Source: Acidobacteriota bacterium (lineage in GTDB: Bacteria > Acidobacteriota > Terriglobia > Acidiferrales > UBA7541). From it: DNA of 13,043 nt. The notes under the pieces were generated by a model that was not told the DNA's origin, searched no databases, and worked only from the letters and a program-made list of their open reading frames with translations. Of this stretch, positions 1 to 6,597 are shown piece after piece; position 1 is the first letter of the stretch, and each line of letters starts with the position of its first letter. Location of the stretch: positions 1-13,043 of the forward strand of contig QHZC01000342.1 in the NCBI GenBank assembly GCA_003224515.1. The letters are read 5' to 3'. The translations under genes and the position numbers were made by a program.

Positions 1-290
1 ATAACGAAGGCTCCCACAGATTGTTGCCGGTGATACAACTCCAGGCCCAGATACGTCAGCGCTAGAAGCCAGCCGAAGAGCGACATGGATCCGTACAAGT
101 CATGGTAGGGAACCGTGTGCAAACCGCGGGATCTCTCCAAAAGCGCAAAATAGTGCGCGATCAGGCCCAGCCCCAAGAACAGAGTGCCTAATCTCCCAGT
201 GAGTTTCTTCCCCGTGCCCAGGAAGCGAACATACAGGCCAAGACTCATGAGATAGGTGACAGCAGCCAAGATTGGGAGTAAATGATTCAT
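1..290 (-). CDS. CcsA/HemX-type cytochrome c biogenesis membrane protein (partial, N-terminus)
   Basis: The frame opens with ATG at 290-288 on the minus strand and stays open for 96 codons to the left edge, so only the N-terminal part is present. The peptide begins MNHLLPILAAVTYLMSLGLY and shows three hydrophobic segments (residues about 4-20, 34-50, 68-86) separated by short basic loops, with the phrase HTVPYHDLYGSMSLFGW before the third. That phrase and the helix pattern are what I know from the CcsA/ResC/HemX family, inner-membrane proteins that handle haem during cytochrome c maturation or sit beside haem-synthesis genes. The tryptophan-rich WWD motif expected further on lies outside the window. 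It diverges from hemE, which supports a haem-linked role. In many bacteria a hemX-like gene heads a hemA-hemC-hemD operon, so such genes may follow to the left; that is inference. Other CcsA-like proteins (YpjD type) cannot be excluded. Confidence 0.75.
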   Translation of the reverse strand, partial: MNHLLPILAAVTYLMSLGLYVRFLGTGKKLTGRLGTLFLGLGLIAHYFALLERSRGLHTVPYHDLYGSMSLFGWLLALTYLGLELYHRQQSVGAFV

Positions 291-382
291 TCTTTGTACC
301 TGAGCCCCCTGGCTTATCCAGCCCCCACCGAATTAGCAAGCGCCTTTCTCCAGGACAACCCACCTGATTCTTTAACATTTCG

Positions 383-388
383 AGTATA
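383..388 (-). promoter_or_regulatory. Possible -10 box for the CcsA-like gene
   Basis: Read on the minus strand the site is TATACT, 5 of 6 matches to the sigma-70 -10 consensus, about 92 bases before the start at 290. No convincing -35 hexamer lies 16-18 bases further upstream, so this is a weak call. The intergenic stretch 291-547 holds this site and the hemE -10 candidate and nothing else that I recognise. Confidence 0.3.
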
Positions 389-459
389 GCCCACCCTTGC
401 AAGCGCTAGCACATTTCGCTACCGCCTTGGTACTCGTATCAGCAAGACCGGCTGGGATT

Positions 460-468
460 TGCTATCCT
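460..468 (+). promoter_or_regulatory. Possible extended -10 promoter of the hem operon
   Basis: TGC followed directly by TATCCT makes an extended -10 element (TGn plus 4 of 6 consensus bases), with no clear -35. Transcription would begin near 475, only a few bases before two ATGs at 480 and 487. This suggests a very short leader for the original hemE message, but neither ATG is in the hemE frame. Confidence 0.3.
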
Positions 469-547
469 TGAGGGGTCAGATGAAATATGACCCAACAAAC
501 GGCATCGATTAACCGAAAAGGACGTCCTTCCGCGAGTTCCCGTCTGG

Positions 548-1543
548 ATGATGCGTCAGGCGGGCCGCTATCTTCCCGAATATCGCGAAATCCGCGCAAA
601 GCACGCATTCCTTGAGGTTTGCAAGACGCCGCAACTTGCGGTCGAAGTCTCCATCCAACCCTTTCGCAGGCTTGGCGTTGATGCGGTTATCGTTTTCTCG
701 GACATTCTGATCCCCGCCGAAGCCATGGGCCTGCAGTTGGAACTCGGCGACGCCGGACCAAACTTGCCGAACCCGGTGCGTTCCAAGGCGGACGTCGACC
801 GGCTCAAGATCTTCGACCCGGAGACGGATACTGGCTTCCTGCCGGAGGCCGTCCGGCGCATTGTGAAATCCGTCGGTCCCGAGGTTCCCGTTTTGGGTTT
901 TGCGGGTGCACCGTGGACTCTTGCCTGTTACATGGTGGAAGGCAAGACCAAGGAAGGATTTGCCACGGTAAAGAGTTTCCTCTACCACCAGCCAAAAACT
1001 TTTCGCGAACTACTCCGTCGCATCGCTCAAGCAACGATTCCGTACCTGAAGGCGCAAATCGCGGCAGGGGCAACGGCTGTCCAGCTGTTCGATACCTGGT
1101 GCGGCGAGCTGAATTTGCAGGACTATGAAGAATTCGCGCTTCCGGCTGTTCAGGAGATCATCGCCGGCCTCAGCAGCTCAGCGCCTGTGATTTATTACAC
1201 AAAAGGGTCGCAGCATTTGCTCTCTGCCGTGGCGCGCTCCCGCGCGAACGTGCTCAGCGTCGATTGGCGCGTGGATTTGGCAGAGATTCGAAAGACGCTG
1301 GGTCCAAAAATCGCGTTGCAAGGCAATGTCGATCCGGCGGTCTTATTTGGCCCCCACGAGAAAATTCGCGAAGTATCTCTGAGCGCCATCAATTCTCTGG
1401 GCGGCCACGGTCACATCCTCAACCTTGGCCACGGCATTTTGCAGCATACCCCGGTCGAGAACGCCCAGCTATTTATCGAGACGGGCCAACGAGCGCTGCT
1501 TCACCATGCAAGACCTGCTGCGCCTCGAACAAATGAGCGGTGA
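548..1543 (+). CDS. hemE: Uroporphyrinogen decarboxylase, N-terminus missing as read
   Basis: HemE removes the four acetate carboxyl groups of uroporphyrinogen III to give coproporphyrinogen III in the cytosol; it needs no cofactor. The protein opens on the family motif MMRQAGRYLPEYR; R3 and R7 match the substrate-binding arginines E. coli R27 and R31. Also visible are the FSDIL aspartate (D52), the APWTLACYMVEG tyrosine (Y128), ALQGNVDP, and the histidine of LGHGI (H295), so the active site is complete. The 331 residues start exactly where E. coli residue 25 falls. The in-frame codons just upstream read PRVPVW, which is also family sequence, but the frame has no start codon back to the TGA at 488-490. 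The ATG at 487 lies in another frame. The true 5' end is therefore probably damaged or mis-sequenced. The gene overlaps hemN by 11 bases. Product certain; start uncertain. Confidence 0.93.
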   Translation: MMRQAGRYLPEYREIRAKHAFLEVCKTPQLAVEVSIQPFRRLGVDAVIVFSDILIPAEAMGLQLELGDAGPNLPNPVRSKADVDRLKIFDPETDTGFLPEAVRRIVKSVGPEVPVLGFAGAPWTLACYMVEGKTKEGFATVKSFLYHQPKTFRELLRRIAQATIPYLKAQIAAGATAVQLFDTWCGELNLQDYEEFALPAVQEIIAGLSSSAPVIYYTKGSQHLLSAVARSRANVLSVDWRVDLAEIRKTLGPKIALQGNVDPAVLFGPHEKIREVSLSAINSLGGHGHILNLGHGILQHTPVENAQLFIETGQRALLHHARPAAPRTNER

Positions 1544-2915
1544 GCTCCACGTCCGCGAGGAATTTCTGGCCAAGTACAATCGTCCGGGGCCACGCTACAC
1601 AAGCTACCCCACCGCGCCGGTCTGGAACGACGCTTTCGGTCCAGCCGATCTCGAAAAGGTGCATGAACAGGCTGAGCGTGCCAGGACACCTGTTTCTCTC
1701 TACATGCATATTCCCTTCTGTGAAAGCCTGTGCCTTTTTTGCGCGTGCAATGTGGTCATTCAGAAAAACAAGAGTGTGGCACCGCCTTATCTTGAGGTGC
1801 TGAAGCGGGAGATGGAATGCGTCAGCCGCAGCGTCTCGAAGAATCGCCCCGTCGTCCAATTCCATTGGGGCGGCGGCACACCAACGTACCTGACACCCGA
1901 ACAGATCGCGGATCTGTTCGCATTCACGAAAGAGCATTTCCATTTTGACCCCGACAGTGAAATTGGCATCGAGGTCGACCCGCGCGTGACCTCTCGCGAG
2001 CATCTCGAAACGCTGCGCAAGCTGGGCTTCAACCGTCTCAGCATGGGCATTCAGGACTTCCACGCCGATGTGCAGGAGGCCGTGCACCGCATTCAGCCTT
2101 ACGAAATGACGCGCGACCTGCTCTTCGCCGCGCGCGATCTCGGCTTCGATAGTATCAACGTCGATTTGATTTACGGCCTTCCCTACCAAACGGCAGATAC
2201 TTTTGCCCACACCGTGGATCAGATTCTTGGACTGGCCCCGGATCGCATAGCCCTTTTCAGTTACGCGCACGTGCCGTGGTTGAAGAAGCAGCAAGGTTCC
2301 TTCGCCGCTCACCTTCCTGAAGGCATGGAAAAATTTGAGATCTTTCGCGTTGGCCTGCTCAAGTTTCTTGAGGCCGGCTATCTCTACATCGGCATGGACC
2401 ACTTCGCGAAGCCGGGGGACGAACTGGCGGTTTCGCAACAAAACCGCACGCTGCACCGCAATTTTCAGGGCTACACGACCAAAGCGGGCGCCGACCTCTA
2501 CGGCATGGGCATTACCGCAATCAGCGGCATTCAAGACGCTTATGCTCAAAACTACCGCGACATTCCCTCGTGGGAGAAAGCCGTCACCGAGCGAGGCCTC
2601 GCCACTATGCGCGGCTATCATCTTTCGAACGAGGATCGCTTGCGTCGCACCGTCATCAGCCGCCTGCTGTGTCATACCATCGTGATCAAGGACGAGATCT
2701 CACGCGAATTTGGCATCGATTTTGACCAGTATTTCGCGGAAGAGCTTGGCCGCCTGGAACCGTCCCGCCAAGATGGCCTAGTGCTCCTCGAAAGAGGCGA
2801 AATCCGCGCCACCTGGCTTGGCCGCATCTTCATCCGCAATCTGGCCATGGTTTTCGACCCTTATCTCGAAAAACAGCAGCTCATCGCTAAGCCGCTCTTT
2901 TCGAAAACTCTTTGA
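1533..2915 (+). CDS. hemN: Oxygen-independent coproporphyrinogen III dehydrogenase (radical SAM)
   Basis: HemN converts coproporphyrinogen III to protoporphyrinogen IX by two radical decarboxylations, using S-adenosylmethionine and a [4Fe-4S] cluster. The cluster motif is CESLCLFC (C63, C67, C70, with a further C72), preceded by LYMHIPFC with the conserved Y57. The SAM glycine motif GGGTPTYL follows at 113-120. Family phrases KYNRPGPRYTSYPTAP, EVDPR, NRLSMGIQDF, DLIYGLP, GMDHFAKP and HRNFQGYTT run in the expected order. The start at 1533 gives 460 residues against 457 in E. coli. It overlaps the hemE stop by 11 bases, which implies translational coupling; no strong ribosome site is visible. 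An in-frame ATG at 1506 would add 9 residues and cannot be excluded. A much earlier in-frame start at 1425 lies inside hemE and is unlikely. This is a true HemN, not the HemW-like paralogue, because it keeps the HemN N-terminal segment and full length. Confidence 0.95.
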   Translation: MSGELHVREEFLAKYNRPGPRYTSYPTAPVWNDAFGPADLEKVHEQAERARTPVSLYMHIPFCESLCLFCACNVVIQKNKSVAPPYLEVLKREMECVSRSVSKNRPVVQFHWGGGTPTYLTPEQIADLFAFTKEHFHFDPDSEIGIEVDPRVTSREHLETLRKLGFNRLSMGIQDFHADVQEAVHRIQPYEMTRDLLFAARDLGFDSINVDLIYGLPYQTADTFAHTVDQILGLAPDRIALFSYAHVPWLKKQQGSFAAHLPEGMEKFEIFRVGLLKFLEAGYLYIGMDHFAKPGDELAVSQQNRTLHRNFQGYTTKAGADLYGMGITAISGIQDAYAQNYRDIPSWEKAVTERGLATMRGYHLSNEDRLRRTVISRLLCHTIVIKDEISREFGIDFDQYFAEELGRLEPSRQDGLVLLERGEIRATWLGRIFIRNLAMVFDPYLEKQQLIAKPLFSKTL

Positions 2916-2939
2916 TCCCGCGAGGATGCTCACATCTCC

Positions 2940-4304
2940 GTGACCCGTCATGTCGCAGCACTGGTGGTCGGTGGCGGCATCTCCGGTCTTGTCTGCGCCT
3001 TCGCTCTGCGCAAAGCTGGGATTGACGCACAACTCGTCGAGACCTCTCCGCGTCCCGGTGGTGTCATCAACTCCGTAATTCGCGACGGCTTCCTCCTGGA
3101 ATTGGGACCTCAAAGCTTCAGCGCCACGGCCCAACTTCATCAGCTATGCGAAGATCTGGGCATTTCTGACCAAATCGTTCAAGCACCGCCGCGCGCACCG
3201 CGATATGTCCTGATCGGCGACGAACTCCAACCCGTGCCCCTCACTCCTCCTGCGTTTTTCATGAGTTCGCTGATCAATGGCTCAACCAAATGGGCCCTCC
3301 TGCGCGACATCCTCGGGAAAAGCACTCCCCCCGATGGCGACGAATCCGTCGCCTCCTTCGTTCGGAGAAAATTCTCTGCCCAACTCCTCGACCGTCTGGT
3401 TGGCCCCTTGGTCTCTGGCATTTACGCGGGTGATCCAGAACGTTTAAGCATTCGAAGCGCCTTCCCGCAACTCTATGAAGCGGAAAAAGTCGCCGGAAGC
3501 ATTCTTCGCGGCATGTTGCGTCTCGCCAAAACAAGAAAAGGTCCTCGCGGGCGGCCCACGCTTCAAACCTTTCGCGAGGGCAATCAAACCCTGGCAAGCG
3601 CCATTTCGCGCAAACTCGGCGCTGCGCTGTTTGCTCAAACGAGTGTCACCGAAATTGTTAAGCGGAGTGATGGCTCCTTTGAAGTTCGGCTGGACGTAAA
3701 TGGCAGGCAAGAAAGCCTCACGGCGCAATCCCTGGTCATGACAACACCCACAGACGTAACAGGAAAATTGCTGGTCCAGCTTGATTCGCAATTCGAATCA
3801 CTTCTGGGCTCTGTGTAATACGCCCCTGTTGCCGTGGACTCACTCGGTTATCGCAAGAAGGATGTTGCGCACTCCTTGCATGGCTTCGGCTTCCTGGTGC
3901 CTCGCTCCGCCGGGCTCCGCGTTCTCGGCAGCGTCTGGAATTCATCGCTCTTCCCAGGTCGCGCCCCGGATGGCCAGACTCTACTTACTGCTTTCGTGGG
4001 CGGAGTAACCGACCCAGCAGCCACAAAGTTGAAACCAGAAGAGCTTACAGAACTGGTACATCGCGAAATCTCACCTCTGCTTTTCATCAACAGTGAACCG
4101 GTCTTCTCCCATGTCACGACTTGGCCGCGCGCGCTTCCGCAATATAATCTCGGTCACGGAGACCGCTTGGTGGCAGTCGCAAAGGTATGCTCGCGCTTTC
4201 CGGGCCTCTGGTTGAGCGGCAATTATTTGCGAGGACCCGCAATCGGCTCTTGCGTCGACCAGGCCCTGGCTGTCGCCGAAGAAGTGCGCAAGCGCCGCTC
4301 GTAA
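2940..4304 (+). pseudogene. hemG: Protoporphyrinogen oxidase (HemG/HemY type), interrupted by one in-frame TAA
   Basis: The FAD enzyme of this family oxidises protoporphyrinogen IX to protoporphyrin IX, the step after HemN. The frame starts at a GTG (2940) 24 bases after hemN and has the FAD-binding motif VVGGGISGL (residues 9-17) and ETSPRPGG. It stops at TAA 3816-3818 (codon 293). The same frame continues at once with YAPVAVDSLGYR, GFGFLVPRSAGLRVLG and NSSLFPGRAPDG, and ends with the C-terminal FAD-site phrase GLWLSGNYLRGPAIGSC at 4302-4304. The full frame is 455 codons including both stops, close to the usual 460-480 residues. No frameshift is needed: one codon differs, and GAA, CAA or AAA would each become TAA by one substitution. 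Either this is a real nonsense mutation or a base error. Readthrough has no support, since UAA is not a known site for selenocysteine or pyrrolysine. A GTG at 3834 could open the downstream part, but that piece lacks the FAD-binding half. Identity is firm; functional state is not. Confidence 0.9.
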
Positions 4305-4520
4305 CATCATCTTTTGCGTACTTCCACCGAGGCGAGCTGCGTCCTGCATTCTCTCCGTGCACATTTGACCCCAAAGCTCTACCCCAGATTTCCAACTTGA
4401 ATTCTCTTTACAACCTTCGGGCGTTCGTTGGCAGTATGTATGCGGGTCTGGAAGCGGTGAGCACGCCTTGGAGGTGTGGCACCGGGTTATTGCTTATGCA
4501 TATCATTCTCGTCGAGGGCC

Positions 4521-4549
4521 TTGACACGGCATTTTCGCGGGTGTAGCTT
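4521..4549 (+). promoter_or_regulatory. Sigma-70-type promoter for the secreted ABM-like protein gene
   Basis: A perfect -35 box TTGACA (4521-4526) is followed after 17 bases by TAGCTT (4544-4549) as -10 box. A second -10-like hexamer, TACTAT at 4553-4558, is better in sequence but 26 bases from the -35 box. The predicted start near 4556 leaves a leader of about 40 bases to the ATG at 4595. Confidence 0.55.
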
Positions 4550-4582
4550 CCCTACTATTCCCTCCCCACAGATGTCTGAAAG

Positions 4583-4589
4583 AAGGAGG
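4583..4589 (+). promoter_or_regulatory. Strong Shine-Dalgarno site
   Basis: AAGGAGG lies 5 bases before the ATG at 4595, at ideal distance. It fixes that start and contrasts with the weak or absent sites before most other genes in this window. Confidence 0.75.
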
Positions 4590-4594
4590 CAGTC

Positions 4595-5794
4595 ATGCGG
4601 AAGAGAGCCTTTTGGGCCCTGGTCGTGGTCGTGTGTCTCGCGGCACCCGTGACAGTCCACGCACAGGGAGATTATCTGGACGTCTATATCGTCAAGGTGA
4701 AGCCGGAAAAACTTGCTGACTTCCAGGCGCTCACAAAAAAATGGATCGACGCCAATCGGCGCTTCAACGGCGATCATTGGCTCGCCATGGAAACCGTTTA
4801 TGGCGACGGCAACGTGGTCCAGTTCACCAGCACCCGTCAGGACTACGCGGACATCGACAAAGTCAACCAGGCTGTTATGGCTGCAGCAAACAAGGCCTTT
4901 GGCAAGGAAGTTGCCGAAAAGATGGAGCGTGACTTTCAGAATTGCCTGGTTTGGTCACGCTCGGAATTGCGCCACCGGCGCTGGGACCTTAGCCGGAGAG
5001 CCCCTATGGACCCTGCGTCCTATGCGAAATTCATCGGCGAGTCCCGCGTGTTGCGCACCAACGCTGTGCATGTGCGACCGGGCCACATCGCAGATTTCGA
5101 AGCGCTGTTGAAAGAAGCCAAGGAAGCAGGCGAAAAGTCCGCCAATGCTCCGCCGCTATTTGTCTCCCAAGTGGTTGAGGGAGGCAAAGGCACGACCTTC
5201 TACGTAACCTCTCTTCGCACTTCGTTGGGCGCCTTCGACAAGAGCCCCACCATTCGCGACATTCTGGGCGAGGAGGGTTACAAGAAGTTCCTGCAGGTGA
5301 ACGCCGAGGCCGTGGAGCAAACCGAGTCGACGCTCTTCCGGTTTTCGCCCGACCTCAGCAATCCGCCAGAAGAGGTTGCCTCCGCTTCGGCTGATTTTTG
5401 GCACCCCAGGCCGATGATGGCCGTGGGTGCCGCAAGACCTAAATCTGCCAGCGAGTACCCCACTCTTGGGACGGTATGCGCATTGGACGTTCCTCCGGAA
5501 AAGAGTGGGGTACTTTTTCTTCCGTTGATCGGCGTTCAGCTTCCAACCGTTGTTTTACAGTTCACTCCGAAGTGCTGCGAAGCTCTACTTGCTCTTTTTC
5601 GAATCCGCGCCATACCTCAGCGCCAAGCGTGTCTCCCGCCGTTCAGCCGCTTCGTTGAACCGACGCCTCTCTTCTGGTGTTTTCACCATCAGTGGGGGCA
5701 CCGGCTTGGGCATCCGCGTATGCTCGTCAACCGCCACAAACGTCACATATGCCGTCGTGGTATGCTTCCTTTCTCCGGTCATGGCATTCTCTGA
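4595..5794 (+). CDS. Secreted protein with two ABM-like modules; frame overruns its terminator
   Basis: The function is not known to me. Residues 1-23 form a signal peptide: basic MRKR, a hydrophobic core of about 14 residues, and a VHA|Q cleavage site, so export to the periplasm is expected. Two similar modules follow, about 27-125 and 152-250. Each starts with a beta strand, then VKPEKLADFQAL or VRPGHIADFEALLKEAK, and carries a later strand with GNVVQFTSTR or GTTFYVTSLR. This resembles the dimeric alpha/beta barrel (antibiotic-biosynthesis-monooxygenase-like) fold in tandem; that assignment is inference from pattern. Sequence typical of the family seems to end near residue 285, after DFWHPRP. 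From about residue 287 the frame runs through a terminator hairpin (5454-5518), and from 5585 it is antisense to a well-supported thioesterase gene. The genuine stop was therefore probably near 5450, and the last ~110 residues are likely spurious. Its own promoter and strong ribosome site suggest a single-gene unit. Confidence 0.7.
   Translation: MRKRAFWALVVVVCLAAPVTVHAQGDYLDVYIVKVKPEKLADFQALTKKWIDANRRFNGDHWLAMETVYGDGNVVQFTSTRQDYADIDKVNQAVMAAANKAFGKEVAEKMERDFQNCLVWSRSELRHRRWDLSRRAPMDPASYAKFIGESRVLRTNAVHVRPGHIADFEALLKEAKEAGEKSANAPPLFVSQVVEGGKGTTFYVTSLRTSLGAFDKSPTIRDILGEEGYKKFLQVNAEAVEQTESTLFRFSPDLSNPPEEVASASADFWHPRPMMAVGAARPKSASEYPTLGTVCALDVPPEKSGVLFLPLIGVQLPTVVLQFTPKCCEALLALFRIRAIPQRQACLPPFSRFVEPTPLFWCFHHQWGHRLGHPRMLVNRHKRHICRRGMLPFSGHGIL
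5454..5518 (+). terminator. Rho-independent terminator with a 14-bp perfect stem
   Basis: AGTACCCCACTCTT (5454-5467) pairs perfectly with AAGAGTGGGGTACT (5501-5514), and a T tract (5514-5518, then CTT) follows at once. Inside the loop, GGGACG (5468-5473) can pair with CGTTCC (5488-5493) with one G-T wobble, leaving a 7-base bulge and a 14-base loop. The T tract is only on the plus-strand side, so it ends transcription of the 4595 gene and not of the convergent thioesterase gene. Confidence 0.8.
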
Positions 5795-6118
5795 ATAGAC
5801 CTCGACGCCCACCTCCATGGATGTGCGGAAAACTCGATTGACTTGCGATTTCAAGTTCACAATTTCGCCAAGATTCACGGGATTACGAAAGTCAATATAG
5901 TCCACCGATGCCGTTACCACATAGCTGTTCGAATGCCGGTGCGCGGCCAACGCCGCCGCCATGTCAACGAGGTGCATCACCTGTCCGCCAAGAAGTTTTC
6001 CCAATGGATTCGTCTGCGCCGGCAGAACGATTTCTGTCATCTCGGAACGCGAGGCGCTGACCGGCTTCCCCGGCAGTTCCGTCTCCGGCCGTTGCTTGTT
6101 TCCGTTTTTCCGCTTCAT
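5585..6118 (-). CDS. Acyl-CoA thioesterase, hotdog fold (YciA/YkhA-like)
   Basis: This family hydrolyses acyl-CoA thioesters to free acid and CoA in the cytosol. The hotdog signature is clear: NPLGKLLGGQVMHLVDMAA at residues 37-55, with N37, G40, the GG pair 44-45 and catalytic-type D52. It is followed by VVTASVDYIDFRNPVNLGE, FRTSMEVGVEVYSENAMTGE and the strand TTTAYVTFVAVD. The protein has 177 residues, usual for single-domain members (130-180), with a basic charged tail (ADSKKSK). The start at 6118 has a weak AGGG ribosome site 5 bases upstream; an in-frame ATG at codon 27 would still keep the whole domain. It diverges from the TPR gene across 66 bases and shares a near-symmetric -10 element with it. 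Substrate chain length cannot be read from the sequence. Confidence 0.9.
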   Translation of the reverse strand: MKRKNGNKQRPETELPGKPVSASRSEMTEIVLPAQTNPLGKLLGGQVMHLVDMAAALAAHRHSNSYVVTASVDYIDFRNPVNLGEIVNLKSQVNRVFRTSMEVGVEVYSENAMTGERKHTTTAYVTFVAVDEHTRMPKPVPPLMVKTPEERRRFNEAAERRETRLALRYGADSKKSK

Positions 6119-6142
6119 GTGAACCCTGGCTCAGGCGCGATT

Positions 6143-6171
6143 TTGGATGCTGCTGATGCTACCCGTATAAT
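6143..6171 (+). promoter_or_regulatory. Promoter of the TPR gene with perfect -10; likely also serves the opposite strand
   Basis: TTGGAT (6143-6148), a 17-base spacer and a perfect TATAAT (6166-6171) stand before the TPR gene. The core is nearly symmetric (CGTATAATACG, complement CGTATTATACG), so the minus strand reads TATTAT at 6172-6167, with TTGTTC 18 bases upstream of it (6196-6191). One element can thus fire both ways, towards the TPR gene and the thioesterase gene. For the TPR gene only 13 bases separate -10 box and ATG. Confidence 0.6.
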
Positions 6172-6184
6172 ACGAGACGACCCA

Positions 6185-6508
6185 ATGACGGAACAAAAGA
6201 AAACCCGTCGCCAGTTGCTGGAAGATTTTGTCGCCAAGAAGCCTGATGACGCCTTCTCTCGTTACGGCCTGGCCATGGAATGCATGAACAGCGGCGACTC
6301 CAGCGCCGCCGATCTGCATTTTCGCGCGCTCCTCGGTCGCAACAGAGACTATATTCCTGCCTATCTCATGTACGGCCAACTGCTCGCCCGCGAATCCCGC
6401 ACCGACGAAGCCAAGCAGATCCTTTCAAGCGGCATCGCCGCCGCCGCAAAGAAGGGCGATCAACACGCCCGTTCCGAGATGGAAGCTCTCCTGACCGAGC
6501 TTTCCTGA
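6185..6508 (+). CDS. Small tetratricopeptide-repeat protein
   Basis: A 107-residue cytosolic protein with no signal peptide. Residues about 19-53 (DDAFSRYGLAMECMNSGDSS and on) and 54-87 (DYIPAYLMYGQLLARESRT and on) each show the TPR pattern: a helix with Y/G-L at positions 7-8, an alanine near 20 and a second helix. This is typical of protein-protein adaptors. The specific partner is unknown. I chose the ATG at 6185 because it lies just after a perfect -10 box and the protein is soluble and TPR-like from there. The same frame is open upstream to 5843, but that part is antisense to the thioesterase and has no repeats. There is no Shine-Dalgarno site, in keeping with a near-leaderless message. 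A CCGAGC/GCTCGG hairpin spans the stop codon. Confidence 0.8.
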   Translation: MTEQKKTRRQLLEDFVAKKPDDAFSRYGLAMECMNSGDSSAADLHFRALLGRNRDYIPAYLMYGQLLARESRTDEAKQILSSGIAAAAKKGDQHARSEMEALLTELS

Positions 6509-6516
6509 CCGCTCGG
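6495..6516 (+). other. Hairpin across the TPR gene stop codon
   Basis: CCGAGC (6495-6500) and GCTCGG (6511-6516) form a 6-bp perfect stem with a 10-base loop that contains the TGA. No T tract follows, so it is not a standard intrinsic terminator, but it sits where one would be expected between two convergent genes. Two palindromes, CGCTAGCG (6525-6532) and CGCGGCCGCG (6531-6540), follow. Confidence 0.35.
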
Positions 6517-6597
6517 ATCGCCGTCGCTAGCGCGGCCGCGTGCGCTTGTCTGGCGCATAGACCCCTACAGATCGCGCAATCTCAGCATTCACCTCTC

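Larger units (their letters stand above)
4305..4594. other. Intergenic region between hemG and the secreted ABM-like protein
   Basis: This 290-base stretch has no convincing gene. Open frames that cross it are extensions of shadow frames from hemG. The only clear signals are the promoter at 4521-4549 and the ribosome site at 4583-4589 for the next gene. No terminator for the hem operon is visible. Confidence 0.5.

Noticed and set aside
480..512. Ten-codon frame (MKYDPTNGID) just after the hemE -10 candidate
   Set aside because: It could be a leader peptide, but it has no regulatory codon bias or paired hairpins; more likely a chance frame in a damaged 5' region.
1473..2675. 400-codon minus-strand open frame
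   Set aside because: It lies antisense to hemN over its whole length; hemN has full motif support, and the antisense product shows no family features.
2926..2943. Five-codon frame MLTSP ending over the hemG GTG
   Set aside because: It is too short to judge and has only a poor ribosome site; chance is the simplest explanation.
3834..4304. Independent 156-residue gene downstream of the hemG stop
   Set aside because: It is the in-frame C-terminal part of hemG and lacks the FAD-binding half; no promoter or ribosome site precedes it.
5843..6184. Upstream extension of the TPR frame
   Set aside because: It is antisense to the thioesterase, lacks TPR pattern, and lies upstream of the promoter.
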